Below, in pieces: positions 8,561-17,099 of a stretch of DNA of 64,000 nucleotides. The notes beneath the pieces were generated by a model. That model was not told where the DNA came from, did not search any database, and saw only the letters and a program-made list of their open reading frames with translations. Made by a program: the position numbers and the translations under genes. Every line of letters starts with the position of its first letter. The stretch's first letter is position 1. Source of the DNA: Bacteroidota bacterium (GTDB taxonomy: Bacteria > Bacteroidota > Bacteroidia > Chitinophagales > Chitinophagaceae); assembly GCA_023437225.1 (NCBI GenBank), contig JAEZGS010000013.1, positions 62,001 to 126,000 on the forward strand, written 5' to 3'.

Positions 8561-8597
8561 TCGTTCGTCGTCCTGAATTCGTCATTCGTCGGGAATT
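8561..8597. repeat. Short word array (TTCGTC / GGAATT words) after the LytTR stop
   Basis: The region begins immediately after the TGA of the regulator gene and consists of variants of TTCGTC and GAATT words (TCGTTCGTCGTCC, GAATTCGTCATTCGTC, GGGAATTAATTC). The 11-mer CGTCATTCGTC at 8580-8590 recurs exactly at 9411-9421, so the CPBP gene is flanked by direct copies. See the findings for the genome-wide pattern. Confidence 0.6.
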
Positions 8598-8645
8598 AAT
8601 TCTTCAGGCCTTCTCCAATTAGTGTCTTTGCTGAAAATCATCAGC

Positions 8646-9434
8646 ATGAAGAAGATGCTACGGGTAATTATCGGCTTCGCGATTCTTTTTGGTGTCTATC
8701 ATTCCGCTGAATACATGGTTCTCTTTGCCAATCAGCCGTTGCTGTTTCTCTGTATTTCATTTTTGTTTTTCCCGATTGCGCAATGGATTGCGAAGCGGCA
8801 AGGATTGGAGGGCATTCGTGCATTTGCGGTTACGGTCAACTCCTTTCATCTATCACAAGGAGCATTAGGGTTATTGATCGGTATAACTGTCAATATTTTG
8901 ATGGTAATTGTGCTCAACGTTTGCAACGTTGAACATATTGATCGCATTCCACCAGTTGGCGCTTTCCTTCGAGCCGCATTGCCATTGGTTTTTGGAACTG
9001 TGTTTTCTTCGCTCACCGAAGATGTTCTCACACGAGGTTACATATTCGCACACGGACACAAACTGAAACCATGGATACTGGTGTTAGTTTCATCCATCAT
9101 CTATGTATTGAACCACATCCATCGACTTGATGAACCAGTTTATCTTCTTTATTTGTTCATCGTCGGTATACAACTGATAATCCCTGTAATTGTCACTGGA
9201 AGTATCTGGTACACATTGGGTATTCATTGGGCGGGCAATATTGTATATCACCTTACCAATTCAGTGATGCATTCATCAGCGGGCGTGAACAGTGCCTATG
9301 CAATGTGGGTGGCCATCGGCTTTATGGCGGCACTGATCCCGGTAAATTATGTTGTTTGTCGCCTCATTTCCGCATCTGGTCGCCCATATCGACATTCATC
9401 GCCCGATTTGCGTCATTCGTCAACACTTGTTTGA
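8646..9434 (+). CDS. CPBP family intramembrane metalloprotease
   Basis: A 262-residue integral membrane protein with about seven hydrophobic segments. CPBP (Abi/CAAX-like) motifs are present in order: motif 1 as TEDVLTRGY, where the usual EExxxR reads ED-VLT-R; motif 2 with the histidine in YVLNHIHRL; and motif 3 with the histidine in GIHWAGNIVYH. Start ATG 8646 was chosen because the family begins near the first membrane helix; an upstream TTG at 8622 is also in frame. The last ~15 codons (RHSSPDLRHSSTLV) are encoded by a copy of the intergenic word array, so the C-terminus appears to have been extended by it. Confidence 0.8.
   Translation: MKKMLRVIIGFAILFGVYHSAEYMVLFANQPLLFLCISFLFFPIAQWIAKRQGLEGIRAFAVTVNSFHLSQGALGLLIGITVNILMVIVLNVCNVEHIDRIPPVGAFLRAALPLVFGTVFSSLTEDVLTRGYIFAHGHKLKPWILVLVSSIIYVLNHIHRLDEPVYLLYLFIVGIQLIIPVIVTGSIWYTLGIHWAGNIVYHLTNSVMHSSAGVNSAYAMWVAIGFMAALIPVNYVVCRLISASGRPYRHSSPDLRHSSTLV
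9392..9424. repeat. Short word array inside the CPBP 3' end
   Basis: Copies of CATTCATCGCC / CATTCGTC words encode the C-terminal RHSSPDLRHSST of the CPBP protein. The exact 11-mer CGTCATTCGTC (9411-9421) matches 8580-8590 on the other side of the gene. Confidence 0.5.
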
Positions 9435-9461
9435 GATCGCCTCGGGAATTCCTTCACTTTG
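9431..9461 (+). promoter_or_regulatory. Possible Bacteroidota-type promoter
   Basis: A TTG at 9431-9433, a 20-base spacer and TCACTTTG at 9454-9461 resemble the Bacteroidota consensus TTG-N17-23-TAnnTTTG with one mismatch. It would start transcription just before the hydrolase gene. Weak evidence, from motif alone. Confidence 0.28.
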
Positions 9462-9479
9462 TTTCATCAAACGATCAAC

Positions 9480-10385
9480 ATGAAAAAGTTAACCATCCTA
9501 CTTGCATTGTTCATCTCCCTCAGCCAGGTTTTTGCGGGCGACAGGAACTTTTATTTTGCTACTTCCGATAGTGTTCGACTCTATGTTCGCGTTGCGGGCG
9601 AAGGGCAGCCATGTTTGTTTGTACATGGTGGACCGGGATCAACATCTTACTACTTCGAAGCATTTCCTTCGGCACAGATCATCGAAAAGAAAATGCAGAT
9701 GGTCTATTACGATCAGCGTGGAAGCGGTCGTTCTGACTCTGCCGCAAATCGTGACTACTCATTGTCGCGCATGATCAAAGACATGGAAGAGATCCGCATG
9801 CATCTCGGAATAAAAAAATGGTCAGTTATGGGGCACTCATTTGCTGGAATACTGATTACTAATTATGCACTGCAGTACCCGCAACAGGTTAATTCACTCA
9901 TGTACATTCATTGCACGATGAACATGCAGGCTTCCATGAGCAGTCATGTTGAAAGCGGGATAAATCTCTTAGATATTAAAGATGCAGCTCCATATCGGGA
10001 TACAACGAAGCCTCTAATGGAACGCGTAGGGATGATTCATAATTTGTTGTCGGAGCAGGACGCATGGTATAAACTCATGTTTCGAAATGAATATGAAAAG
10101 AAGATCAATGATTCAGTGACATTTTCAGCCGGTAGATTCAATCGTGATTTTGCAAGCAATTGCTGGAATGTCGAAGCATACTGGAAAGATTATACCGCAT
10201 CCACATCACAGATCAAATGTCCTGTGATGGTAATGACAGGTAACAAGGATTACGCGATAGGTGTGGATCATTACAAAAGTTTTCGCTTCGCGAAGCAAAA
10301 AACAGTTCACTATATCGGCGGTCATGCGCCTTTCCAGGAGGAGCCTCAGTGGTTTGCAGAAAACATCCTTGAATTTATTAAGTAA
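9480..10385 (+). CDS. Secreted alpha/beta hydrolase (proline iminopeptidase-like)
   Basis: A 301-residue protein with signal peptide MKKLTILLALFISLSQVFA. The S33-type motifs are clear: HGGPGS oxyanion-hole segment, YYDQRGSGRS, the nucleophile elbow GHSFAG, a likely acid in GNKDYAIG and the histidine in GGHAPFQEEP. This is the layout of proline iminopeptidase and related exported hydrolases; the substrate is not determined. The ATG at 9480 was chosen over an upstream in-frame codon at 9459 because it begins the signal peptide. The S41 protease gene follows 20 bases later, so the two probably form a peptide-processing operon. Confidence 0.85.
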   Translation: MKKLTILLALFISLSQVFAGDRNFYFATSDSVRLYVRVAGEGQPCLFVHGGPGSTSYYFEAFPSAQIIEKKMQMVYYDQRGSGRSDSAANRDYSLSRMIKDMEEIRMHLGIKKWSVMGHSFAGILITNYALQYPQQVNSLMYIHCTMNMQASMSSHVESGINLLDIKDAAPYRDTTKPLMERVGMIHNLLSEQDAWYKLMFRNEYEKKINDSVTFSAGRFNRDFASNCWNVEAYWKDYTASTSQIKCPVMVMTGNKDYAIGVDHYKSFRFAKQKTVHYIGGHAPFQEEPQWFAENILEFIK

Positions 10386-10405
10386 CCAGATTAACAGATA
10401 CAACT

Positions 10406-11755
10406 ATGAGATACATTATTGCCATGATGCTGATCGCGACATCGCTTATCGCGGATGCACAAAAGAAATTTGATTCGGCTGCATATGTAGATTTTTATGC
10501 AAACAGATGGGATAAGGTGGATTTTAATGCCCGCATGGCCGATGTGCCGGTGCCTGAACTAACTGCGGAAGAAAAGATTGCAGGACTTAGCAAGAGCTGG
10601 GCAGAAGCGAAGTACAACTTTGCCAACTTCGACCTGGTGCCCACATTGAACTGGGACAGTTTATATCTTTCATTCATTCCCAAAGTAACTGCTACAAAGA
10701 CCACCGTAGAATATTACAAGGCACTGCAGGAATTTTATCGTTATTTAATCGATGGGCATACTGCTATCTTTTTTCCATTTGCAATTATGAAACAGCGCAA
10801 TGGATTAATCGACATCGATATTCGGTGGATAGAAAACAAAGCGCTGGTTACTGCAAACCGGTCCGGTCAGAAATTGATACAGCCTGGAATGGAACTGGTA
10901 GAGTGGAACGGAAAGGCGTTGCAGGAGTATATTCAAAGTGAGATAAGTCCTTACTTACATTATTCAACGCCGCAGGATAGTACGGAAAGAATTTATCGGT
11001 ATGAGTTGTTGCGTGGTGTTGCAGGACAAAAAGTGTTGCTCGGTTTCAAAGCGATGAATGGAAATGTGGTGCAACAGGAGTTTGCATTTACCCCTGTTGA
11101 AAACATTTGGAACCGTGGTCCCTTGTTGGAATTCAAAATACTGAAAGGAAACGTTGGTTATCTCAAACTGAATTCATTTGCCGATGAAAAGATTGTGAAG
11201 ATGTTTGACAGTGTGTTTCAGGAGATGGAAAAAACAAATGCTTTGATCATTGATATCCGTGGAAATGGAGGAGGCAATGGAGGAAATGGTTTTGAGATCT
11301 TAGGATATCTGACCGATAAACCGTTCATGACCGGTAAGACGGTGATTCGGCAATACCGGCCTGTAGGTCGCTCCTGGGGCGGGCCCGAGAGGAATCATAT
11401 TGAAGGTGATGATTGGAAACCGTATAAGAATAAATTATATAACAAGCAGGTTGTCGTATTAACAAGCGGCGCAACATATTCTGCGGCGGAGGATTTTACA
11501 TCGGTATTTAAGGGCATAAACAGGGCGAAGGTGATCGGTGCGCCAACAGGTGGAAGTACTGGTCAGCCTGTGTTCTTTACTTTGCCCGGAGGTGGATTGG
11601 GGGCAGTGTGTTCGAAGAGAGATTTTATAGCCGATGGAACCGAATTTGTGGGTGTGGGCATTCAGCCTGACATTGTAGTAAAGCCTACACAGAAAGGCGT
11701 TGCAGAGGGAAGAGATGAAGTGCTGGAAGCGGCTCTTCGGGTAATCGGTGGGTAG
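10406..11755 (+). CDS. Secreted S41 family peptidase
   Basis: A 449-residue protein with signal peptide MRYIIAMMLIATSLIADA. The C-terminal half has the tail-specific protease/S41 core: GYLKLNSFAD, ALIIDIRGNGGGNGG, the catalytic serine in TSGATYSAAEDF (about residue 355) and VIGAPTGGSTGQP. A PDZ-like region precedes it (RSGQKLIQPGMELVEWNGKAL). It probably cleaves peptides in the periplasm. It is the second gene after the alpha/beta hydrolase. Its last codons (GTAATCGGT) are mirrored as ACCGATTAC at the end of the convergent SMP-30 gene, as part of a palindromic word array. Confidence 0.88.
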   Translation: MRYIIAMMLIATSLIADAQKKFDSAAYVDFYANRWDKVDFNARMADVPVPELTAEEKIAGLSKSWAEAKYNFANFDLVPTLNWDSLYLSFIPKVTATKTTVEYYKALQEFYRYLIDGHTAIFFPFAIMKQRNGLIDIDIRWIENKALVTANRSGQKLIQPGMELVEWNGKALQEYIQSEISPYLHYSTPQDSTERIYRYELLRGVAGQKVLLGFKAMNGNVVQQEFAFTPVENIWNRGPLLEFKILKGNVGYLKLNSFADEKIVKMFDSVFQEMEKTNALIIDIRGNGGGNGGNGFEILGYLTDKPFMTGKTVIRQYRPVGRSWGGPERNHIEGDDWKPYKNKLYNKQVVVLTSGATYSAAEDFTSVFKGINRAKVIGAPTGGSTGQPVFFTLPGGGLGAVCSKRDFIADGTEFVGVGIQPDIVVKPTQKGVAEGRDEVLEAALRVIGG

Positions 11756-11892
11756 CAGGAGAGTCGGAGAATCGGAGAATCGGAGAATTGAAACTACAAC
11801 GTTCTGCGTTTCTCCGTTTCTCCGTTTATCCGTTTATCCGTTTCTCCGTTTCTCTGTTTCTCTATCTGTCGCCGATTACCGATTACTGATTA
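11740..11892. repeat. Palindromic 8-bp word array between convergent genes
   Basis: Left arm: GTAATCGGT, then three ATCGGAGA-type 8-bp units (11763-11788). Right arm: about seven CGTTTMTC 8-bp units (11807-11862), then four 7-bp GATTACC-type units (11872-11899). The arms are mutually complementary (CGGAGAA versus TTCTCCG; GTAATCGGT versus ACCGATTAC). Both ends reach into coding sequence: the S41 C-terminus on the left, and the last codons of the SMP-30 gene on the right. Confidence 0.75.
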
Positions 11893-12773
11893 CCGACTAC
11901 TAAATACACCCCTTTCGAAGCCGTCACAAACAACTGGTCGCGGTTGGTTCCACAGAAGGTTACGTTGGCTGTCCAGTCTTCCGGGATATCAAAATGCTCG
12001 ATCCTCTTTCCCGTTGGATCATAAACCGTTACGCCTTTGCCGGTGAGATATAAATTGCCGTATTTATCGAGGGTCATTCCATCAGATCCCAACTCGCAAA
12101 ACAACTGTGCGTTGCTTAGTGTTCCATCACTGTTGATTGAGTATTTGTAGGTTTTATTATCGCCAATATCGGCAACATACAATGTCTTTCCATCCTCGGT
12201 GCCAACGATTCCATTGGGTTTTTTTATAGCATCGATGACTTGTATTGCAGCACCTGCGCCCTTGGGCAGATAATAAACATTCTCGTCTTCAAGCTGTGGA
12301 GTGGTCAGCTTCCAGTATTCCCGCTTATATCTCGGATCGGTAAAATACATGCCCCCATTGGGGTGCACCCATACATCGTTGGGGCCATTGAATCTTCTGC
12401 CTTCATATTCTTTCAACAACACCGTAATATTCTTTTGCGGATCGATCGACCATAACTCGTTCTTCTCATCGGCACAACTGATGAGGTTTCCTTCACGGTC
12501 GAAATACATGCCATTCGAGCGGCCCGACGGTTTCATGAATTGTGTAAGCTTGCCATCGATCCCATATCGCCAGATCGCATCGTTGGGCTGATCGGTGAAA
12601 TAGACATTGCCGTCTTTGTCAGTCGCGGGTCCTTCGGTAAATGCAAAGTCTCTTGCAATAAGCTTCACCTTTGCACCCTCGAGAAAGTATTTGTTGTTGG
12701 TCATACCGTTCTTATTATACTGGTTGCAACTTAATGTTATGCCAGCTAATGCGATAATTAGTAATGATTTCAT
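11883..12773 (-). CDS. SMP-30/gluconolactonase family lipoprotein
   Basis: A 296-residue six-bladed beta-propeller. The N-terminus MKSLLIIALAGITLSCNQ is a lipoprotein signal with a cysteine at the lipobox. Metal-site residues of the family are seen in FTEGPATDKDGNVYFTD (Glu), the RFNGPNDVWVHPNG segment (Asn, Asp) and the ADIGDN region. The reaction is probably hydrolysis of an aldono-lactone in the periplasm, fitting the sugar dehydrogenases in the window. The last codons (VVGNQ and stop) lie within the word array shared with the convergent S41 gene. Confidence 0.88.
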   Translation of the reverse strand: MKSLLIIALAGITLSCNQYNKNGMTNNKYFLEGAKVKLIARDFAFTEGPATDKDGNVYFTDQPNDAIWRYGIDGKLTQFMKPSGRSNGMYFDREGNLISCADEKNELWSIDPQKNITVLLKEYEGRRFNGPNDVWVHPNGGMYFTDPRYKREYWKLTTPQLEDENVYYLPKGAGAAIQVIDAIKKPNGIVGTEDGKTLYVADIGDNKTYKYSINSDGTLSNAQLFCELGSDGMTLDKYGNLYLTGKGVTVYDPTGKRIEHFDIPEDWTANVTFCGTNRDQLFVTASKGVYLVVGNQ

Positions 12774-12864
12774 GATTCGTAAGAGTATTGCGACTTACAA
12801 GTTATTAAACCCTGCTGTTTATGGCATTAAATTTTCACATAACTACTAATTCGTTTGTCAATCG

Positions 12865-13437
12865 ATGGACACAAAACTACTTGAAGCCGTTCGGAATTAT
12901 GCAGACGCTGCGCACGGCAGCCAGCGAAGAAAGTATTCACCGGACCGCTATATTGTGCATCCCATAAGGGTTATGGAAACCTGTAGCGCCTTTACGCAGG
13001 ACCCTGCCATCTTATCGGCAGCGCTTTTGCATGATGTTCTCGAGGATACAAAGTTTACACGGCAGCAGTTGCAGGATTTCCTGATAACAATAATGGATGA
13101 AGGGAATGCATCCCGTACGTTAAAGTTTGTGATCGAACTAACAGATATCTATACGAAAGAAAACTATCCGCATTATAACCGTAGGAAAAGAAAGAGAAAG
13201 GAAGCCGATCGCATTGAAAAAACGAGTGCGGAATCGCAAACCATCAAATATGCGGATATCATCGACAATGTTCCGGAGATCACCGAACACGATCCGGATT
13301 TCGCGAATACATTTCTTCATGAATGCAAACAATTGTTGTCTCGCATGAAGAAAGGAAATCAAGAATTGTATCAACGTGCAGTTGATGTGGTTACAGAAAA
13401 TCTTATTAAACTAAAAGAATCAGTCAATGGCAAATAA
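12865..13437 (+). CDS. HD domain hydrolase, SpoT/Mesh1-like small alarmone hydrolase
   Basis: A 190-residue stand-alone HD hydrolase. It carries the RelA/SpoT hydrolase signatures: ADAAHGSQRRKYSPDRYIVHP (first His), LLHDVLEDT (HD and ED motifs) and KYADIIDNV (last Asp). There is no synthetase, TGS or ACT domain, so it is of the size of small alarmone hydrolases that cleave (p)ppGpp; substrates other than ppGpp (for example NADPH, as reported for some Mesh1 proteins) remain possible. It overlaps the next gene by 11 bases, so it is translationally coupled to a Gfo/Idh/MocA oxidoreductase. Confidence 0.82.
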   Translation: MDTKLLEAVRNYADAAHGSQRRKYSPDRYIVHPIRVMETCSAFTQDPAILSAALLHDVLEDTKFTRQQLQDFLITIMDEGNASRTLKFVIELTDIYTKENYPHYNRRKRKRKEADRIEKTSAESQTIKYADIIDNVPEITEHDPDFANTFLHECKQLLSRMKKGNQELYQRAVDVVTENLIKLKESVNGK

Positions 13438-14419
13438 ATTGGGAATTGCATTAGTAGGACTTGGCGAATACAGCAAAGGACAACTCGCGCCTGCATTAAA
13501 AGAAACAGAGCATTGCTATCTCGCAGGACTTGTATCTGGTTCGCGTGAAAAGGCTTTGCAATGGGCGTCCGAATATGATGTGCCGGATACAAATATTTAT
13601 GATTACAACAACTTCGATGAGGTTGCGAAGAATAAGGAAATTGACATCATATATGTTGTCCTGCCCAACAGCATGCATAAAGAGTTTGTCATTCGGGCTG
13701 CGCGTGCTGGCAAGCATGTGATAACAGAAAAACCGATGGCAACTTCCGTGGAAGATTGTGAAGCGATGATCGCGGCATGTAAAGAAGCCGGAGTGATGTT
13801 ATCGGTTGGATACCGTTTGCATTTTGAACCGCATAACCAGGAGATGATACGGCATGGCCGCGATCAAACCTACGGTTCTATCAATAAAGTAATAGCACTG
13901 AACGGTATGGGCAGCACGCAGGGCTGGCGACTGAACAGGCAACTGGCAGGAGGAGGTCCATTGATGGATGTGGGTATCTATTGTGTTCAGGGAGCCCGCT
14001 ACACAACAGGACTTGAGCCTATTGCCGTGACTGCAGAATTTGAACCAAAGAAAGATCCCGAAACATTTAAGGATGTTGAAGAAGCCATAGGCTGGAAAAT
14101 GGAGTTTCCCGGTGGCATCGTTGCTGAATGCCGAACCAGTTATTCTGAGGAGATGAACCTTCTTCGCGCCGAAGCAACGAACGGATGGTTTGAATTATCG
14201 CCGGCATATGAATATGAAGGAATAGAAGGCCGCACAATAAAAGGCGAAATGAAAGTTTCCAATGTGAATCAACAAGCCCGTCAAATGGACGATTTCGCTA
14301 TCGCGATAAAAGAAAATCGTCCAACGCCTGTGCCTGGTGAAATGGGATTGCAGGATGTAAAGATCTTGATGGCAATTTATAAAGCTGCCCACACAGGGCA
14401 ACGCGTGGAAATATCATAA
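13427..14419 (+). CDS. Gfo/Idh/MocA family oxidoreductase
   Basis: A 330-residue dehydrogenase. The N-terminal Rossmann domain has GLGEYSKGQLAPAL in the nucleotide-binding position, and the family motif GKHVITEKPMATS carries the catalytic lysine. The C-terminal domain includes GGGPLMDVGIYCVQGARY, with the usual Asp and His-position residues. Relatives oxidise or reduce sugars such as glucose-fructose, inositol or xylose using NAD(P); the substrate cannot be named. It is coupled to the upstream HD hydrolase. There is no signal peptide, so it is cytoplasmic. Confidence 0.88.
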   Translation: MANKLGIALVGLGEYSKGQLAPALKETEHCYLAGLVSGSREKALQWASEYDVPDTNIYDYNNFDEVAKNKEIDIIYVVLPNSMHKEFVIRAARAGKHVITEKPMATSVEDCEAMIAACKEAGVMLSVGYRLHFEPHNQEMIRHGRDQTYGSINKVIALNGMGSTQGWRLNRQLAGGGPLMDVGIYCVQGARYTTGLEPIAVTAEFEPKKDPETFKDVEEAIGWKMEFPGGIVAECRTSYSEEMNLLRAEATNGWFELSPAYEYEGIEGRTIKGEMKVSNVNQQARQMDDFAIAIKENRPTPVPGEMGLQDVKILMAIYKAAHTGQRVEIS

Positions 14420-14466
14420 TTCTGTAAGAACCATTATCACTATATTGATGCCTTAAGTGTTAAGTC

Positions 14467-15780
14467 ATGAGTAGTGAAATCTGGATTATTGTACTGATAA
14501 TTGCCATTGGCATCACCTCAATCGTAACCTGGCTCGTTGCAAAACAGATCGCCGCAGCAAAGATCAACGCATTGCACAGAGAAATGGATCTTGTTCGCGA
14601 AGCATATGAAAAAGAACAGCGAACCATGCAATTACGCATGCAAGAGCAGCAGCAGTTTCTTTCAAAGGCACAACAAGACCTGAAAGACGCATTTGACGCG
14701 CTTTCCGCTAATGCTCTCCGCAATAACAATCTTTCATTTGTTGAATTGGCAAATGCCAAGCTTGAGCAAAAAGTTACAGAGGCCAAAGGAGAGTTTGAAA
14801 AGAAAGAACAGGCCATCGGAGAACTGGTAAAGCCACTTGCTGAATCATTGAAATCGGTCGATGAAAAGATAAACGAACTGGAGAAAAATCGTGTTCGTGC
14901 ATACAGCGATATTTGGAATTATCTCGACCAGGTGAAGCTTACCACAGAAGGATTGAAGAAAGAAACCACCAACCTTGTTGGGGCACTTAAAACAAGTCAT
15001 ACGCGTGGTCGTTATGGTGAACTTGCTTTACGGCGACTTGTTGAGCATGCAGGCATGTTTGATCATTGTCACTTCGAAGAGCAGGTAAGCGTGGATGATG
15101 AATCAGGAAAATTGCGTCCGGATATGATCATCAAACTTCCGGGCGATAAGACTTTAGTTGTCGATAGTAAGGCACCATTGAATGCATACATGCGCATGTT
15201 TGAATGTGATGATTCGGATCAGCAAAAAATATGTCTTGCTCAGCATGTTGCTGCAATGCGTGATCATCTTCGCAAACTCAGCGCAAAGTCTTACTGGAGC
15301 CAGTTTGATGAGGCTCCTGATTTTGTGATCATGTATGTACACATTGAATCCTCTTACGGCGTAGCATTGCAATCGGATCCGGAACTGATCGAAGATGCGA
15401 TGAAGAACCGTATCATCATTGCTACCCCAACGGTGTTGTTATCGATATTACTTGGTGTTGGATATAGTTGGAATCAATTGAAGACGATGGACAACATCAG
15501 CGCCATTCGGGATGCAGCGGTTGAGCTGCACGATCGAAGTGCGGTATTGATCGAACACATCGCCGCATTGGGACGTGGATTGAATGGCAGTATCGCAAAC
15601 TATAATAAAGTTATCGGATCACTTGAGGCCAGCTTCCTTCCGCAGGCAAGAAAGATCAATACTTTAAGCCAGGCGTATACGAAGAAGCAACTGCCGGAGG
15701 TAATGCCGGTTGAAACTGCTATCAGGCCAGTGAACATCATTGGGCCGGCGACAGAAGGCAATCAATACGCTTCGCGATGA
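14467..15780 (+). CDS. rmuC: RmuC family DNA recombination protein
   Basis: A 437-residue protein with one N-terminal membrane helix (IWIIVLIIAIGITSIVTWLV), a long coiled coil to about residue 150, then the RmuC nuclease-like core: HTRGRYGELALRRLVEHAGM, LRPDMIIKLPGDKTLVVDSKAPL and IIIATPTVLLSILLGVGYSW. The VVDSKAP part carries the D-x-K residues of a restriction-endonuclease-like fold. RmuC limits inversions at short inverted repeats in E. coli, which is of interest in a genome rich in short inverted arrays. Its 3' end overlaps the convergent NTF2-like gene by 19 bases. Confidence 0.92.
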   Translation: MSSEIWIIVLIIAIGITSIVTWLVAKQIAAAKINALHREMDLVREAYEKEQRTMQLRMQEQQQFLSKAQQDLKDAFDALSANALRNNNLSFVELANAKLEQKVTEAKGEFEKKEQAIGELVKPLAESLKSVDEKINELEKNRVRAYSDIWNYLDQVKLTTEGLKKETTNLVGALKTSHTRGRYGELALRRLVEHAGMFDHCHFEEQVSVDDESGKLRPDMIIKLPGDKTLVVDSKAPLNAYMRMFECDDSDQQKICLAQHVAAMRDHLRKLSAKSYWSQFDEAPDFVIMYVHIESSYGVALQSDPELIEDAMKNRIIIATPTVLLSILLGVGYSWNQLKTMDNISAIRDAAVELHDRSAVLIEHIAALGRGLNGSIANYNKVIGSLEASFLPQARKINTLSQAYTKKQLPEVMPVETAIRPVNIIGPATEGNQYASR

Positions 15781-16253
15781 TCATAACTGATCACGCGTGA
15801 CATTACCCATTTGTCGTTCTTAAGTATCCAAAGATGTGTGAACCTGGCACGACCAACACGTTTCTCGGGTTTGCCTTTTGCATTTTCAAAGAAGTAATGA
15901 TCGCCGCTTAGAATGGCGCCGTAAAGTTGGTTGCCGCTTGCCATCGGGTAAATGCGCATCGTGCCTGGAACGGCTTCACGACGAACCCTGTAATCGGGGT
16001 TGCCGCACAGATTGTTTTTTGTGGTATTAGCAAACGCTTCAATGCCGCGGGTGATCCCGCCTTTATCGTGATAAAATTCCAGCTCCGGATCCATGAATGA
16101 GTTCATCCCTTCAATGTTGCAATTATTGTAAGCAGCCCAGAAGATGCTGTCGTTTTTCAGGATCATTTGCGCCAGTTCGGTCGAATCCTTTTGCGCCGAT
16201 GCCTGCACACTGAAAAATAATCCGAGGCACAAACCTATTGCGAGCTTTTTCAT
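15762..16253 (-). CDS. Secreted NTF2-like (DUF4440-type) protein
   Basis: A 163-residue protein with signal peptide MKKLAIGLCLGLFFSVQASA. The mature part has the cone-shaped NTF2-like pattern: a helix (LAQMILKNDSIFWAAYNNCNIEGM) then FMDPELEFYHDKGGI, and the closing strands HLWILKNDKWVMSRVISYDH. The family binds small ligands, and some members are enzymes. Function is unknown; export to the periplasm is inferred. It is transcribed divergently from the DNA alkylation repair gene 57 bases away. Confidence 0.78.
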   Translation of the reverse strand: MKKLAIGLCLGLFFSVQASAQKDSTELAQMILKNDSIFWAAYNNCNIEGMNSFMDPELEFYHDKGGITRGIEAFANTTKNNLCGNPDYRVRREAVPGTMRIYPMASGNQLYGAILSGDHYFFENAKGKPEKRVGRARFTHLWILKNDKWVMSRVISYDHREAY

Positions 16254-16310
16254 GGTTTAATTTAATTTGGAGTAAAATAGTTTTTTTAGAACTTCCATGA
16301 AACAAGCTTT

Positions 16311-17090
16311 ATGCTAACGGCAAAAGAACAGGAGTACCTGAACGAGATCATCAAAAAAGTTTACACGGCGCCAAGAAAGGAAGTGACTGGCCATTTCGAC
16401 CTGCAGAAATACATCGGTACGAAATACGAAGTGATTGGACTATCGGTACCACAACAACAGAAGCTGTTTAAATCCGGTTATAGTTTCAGTGAGCTTCCCA
16501 TTGCTGACCAATTGATGATCTGGGATATGGCCTGGGAAAATTCCGACATATTTGAAGTGCTCAGTCAATGCCTGTATTTCTTCGACCTCCACTATAAAAA
16601 GTTCGATTCACTGAAACTCTGGAAATTATTGAAGACCTGGGTGAAGAAGATCGATAACTGGGCAAATTCAGACGATCTATCCAGCGTGTATGCGCGATTG
16701 TTGGCTGCACATCCCGATGTGATTTATAAAGAGATGGTCAAATGGAATACTTCAAAAAATCCATGGGAAAGAAGGCAGTCGCTCGTAAGCATGTTGCTTT
16801 ATGTAAAGCGACAAAAACACTCAGTGCCTTTGAATTGGATGTTGCCACTGATTGAAGCACGATTAAATGATGAAGATTATTTCGTGCAGAAAGGCGTTGG
16901 CTGGGCATTACGTGAAACAGGCGTTGTGTATCCTGCAGAAACTATGAAATTCTTGATCCAACATCTTGCACGAATTCATCCCGCTGCATATACGGCTGCA
17001 GTAGAAAAGCTTGATGTGAACACAAAAAATAAATTCAAAGAGATGCGTCGGAAGTCGCGCAGCAAACGCATCATCAACACCAGCTCTTAG
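16311..17090 (+). CDS. DNA alkylation repair protein (AlkD-like HEAT repeat)
   Basis: A 259-residue all-helical protein of the AlkD/AlkC-type family. Typical HEAT-repeat segments are GLSVPQQQKLFK, DQLMIWDMAWENSDIFEV, SKNPWERRQSLVSMLLYV and DEDYFVQKGVGWALRETG. The tryptophan-arginine pattern (WERRQ, WALRE) lines the DNA-facing cleft in AlkD. It probably excises N3- or N7-alkylated purines. The SUMF1-fusion gene begins 9 bases after the stop, but no functional link is apparent. Confidence 0.85.
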   Translation: MLTAKEQEYLNEIIKKVYTAPRKEVTGHFDLQKYIGTKYEVIGLSVPQQQKLFKSGYSFSELPIADQLMIWDMAWENSDIFEVLSQCLYFFDLHYKKFDSLKLWKLLKTWVKKIDNWANSDDLSSVYARLLAAHPDVIYKEMVKWNTSKNPWERRQSLVSMLLYVKRQKHSVPLNWMLPLIEARLNDEDYFVQKGVGWALRETGVVYPAETMKFLIQHLARIHPAAYTAAVEKLDVNTKNKFKEMRRKSRSKRIINTSS

Positions 17091-17099
17091 TTATCACTC

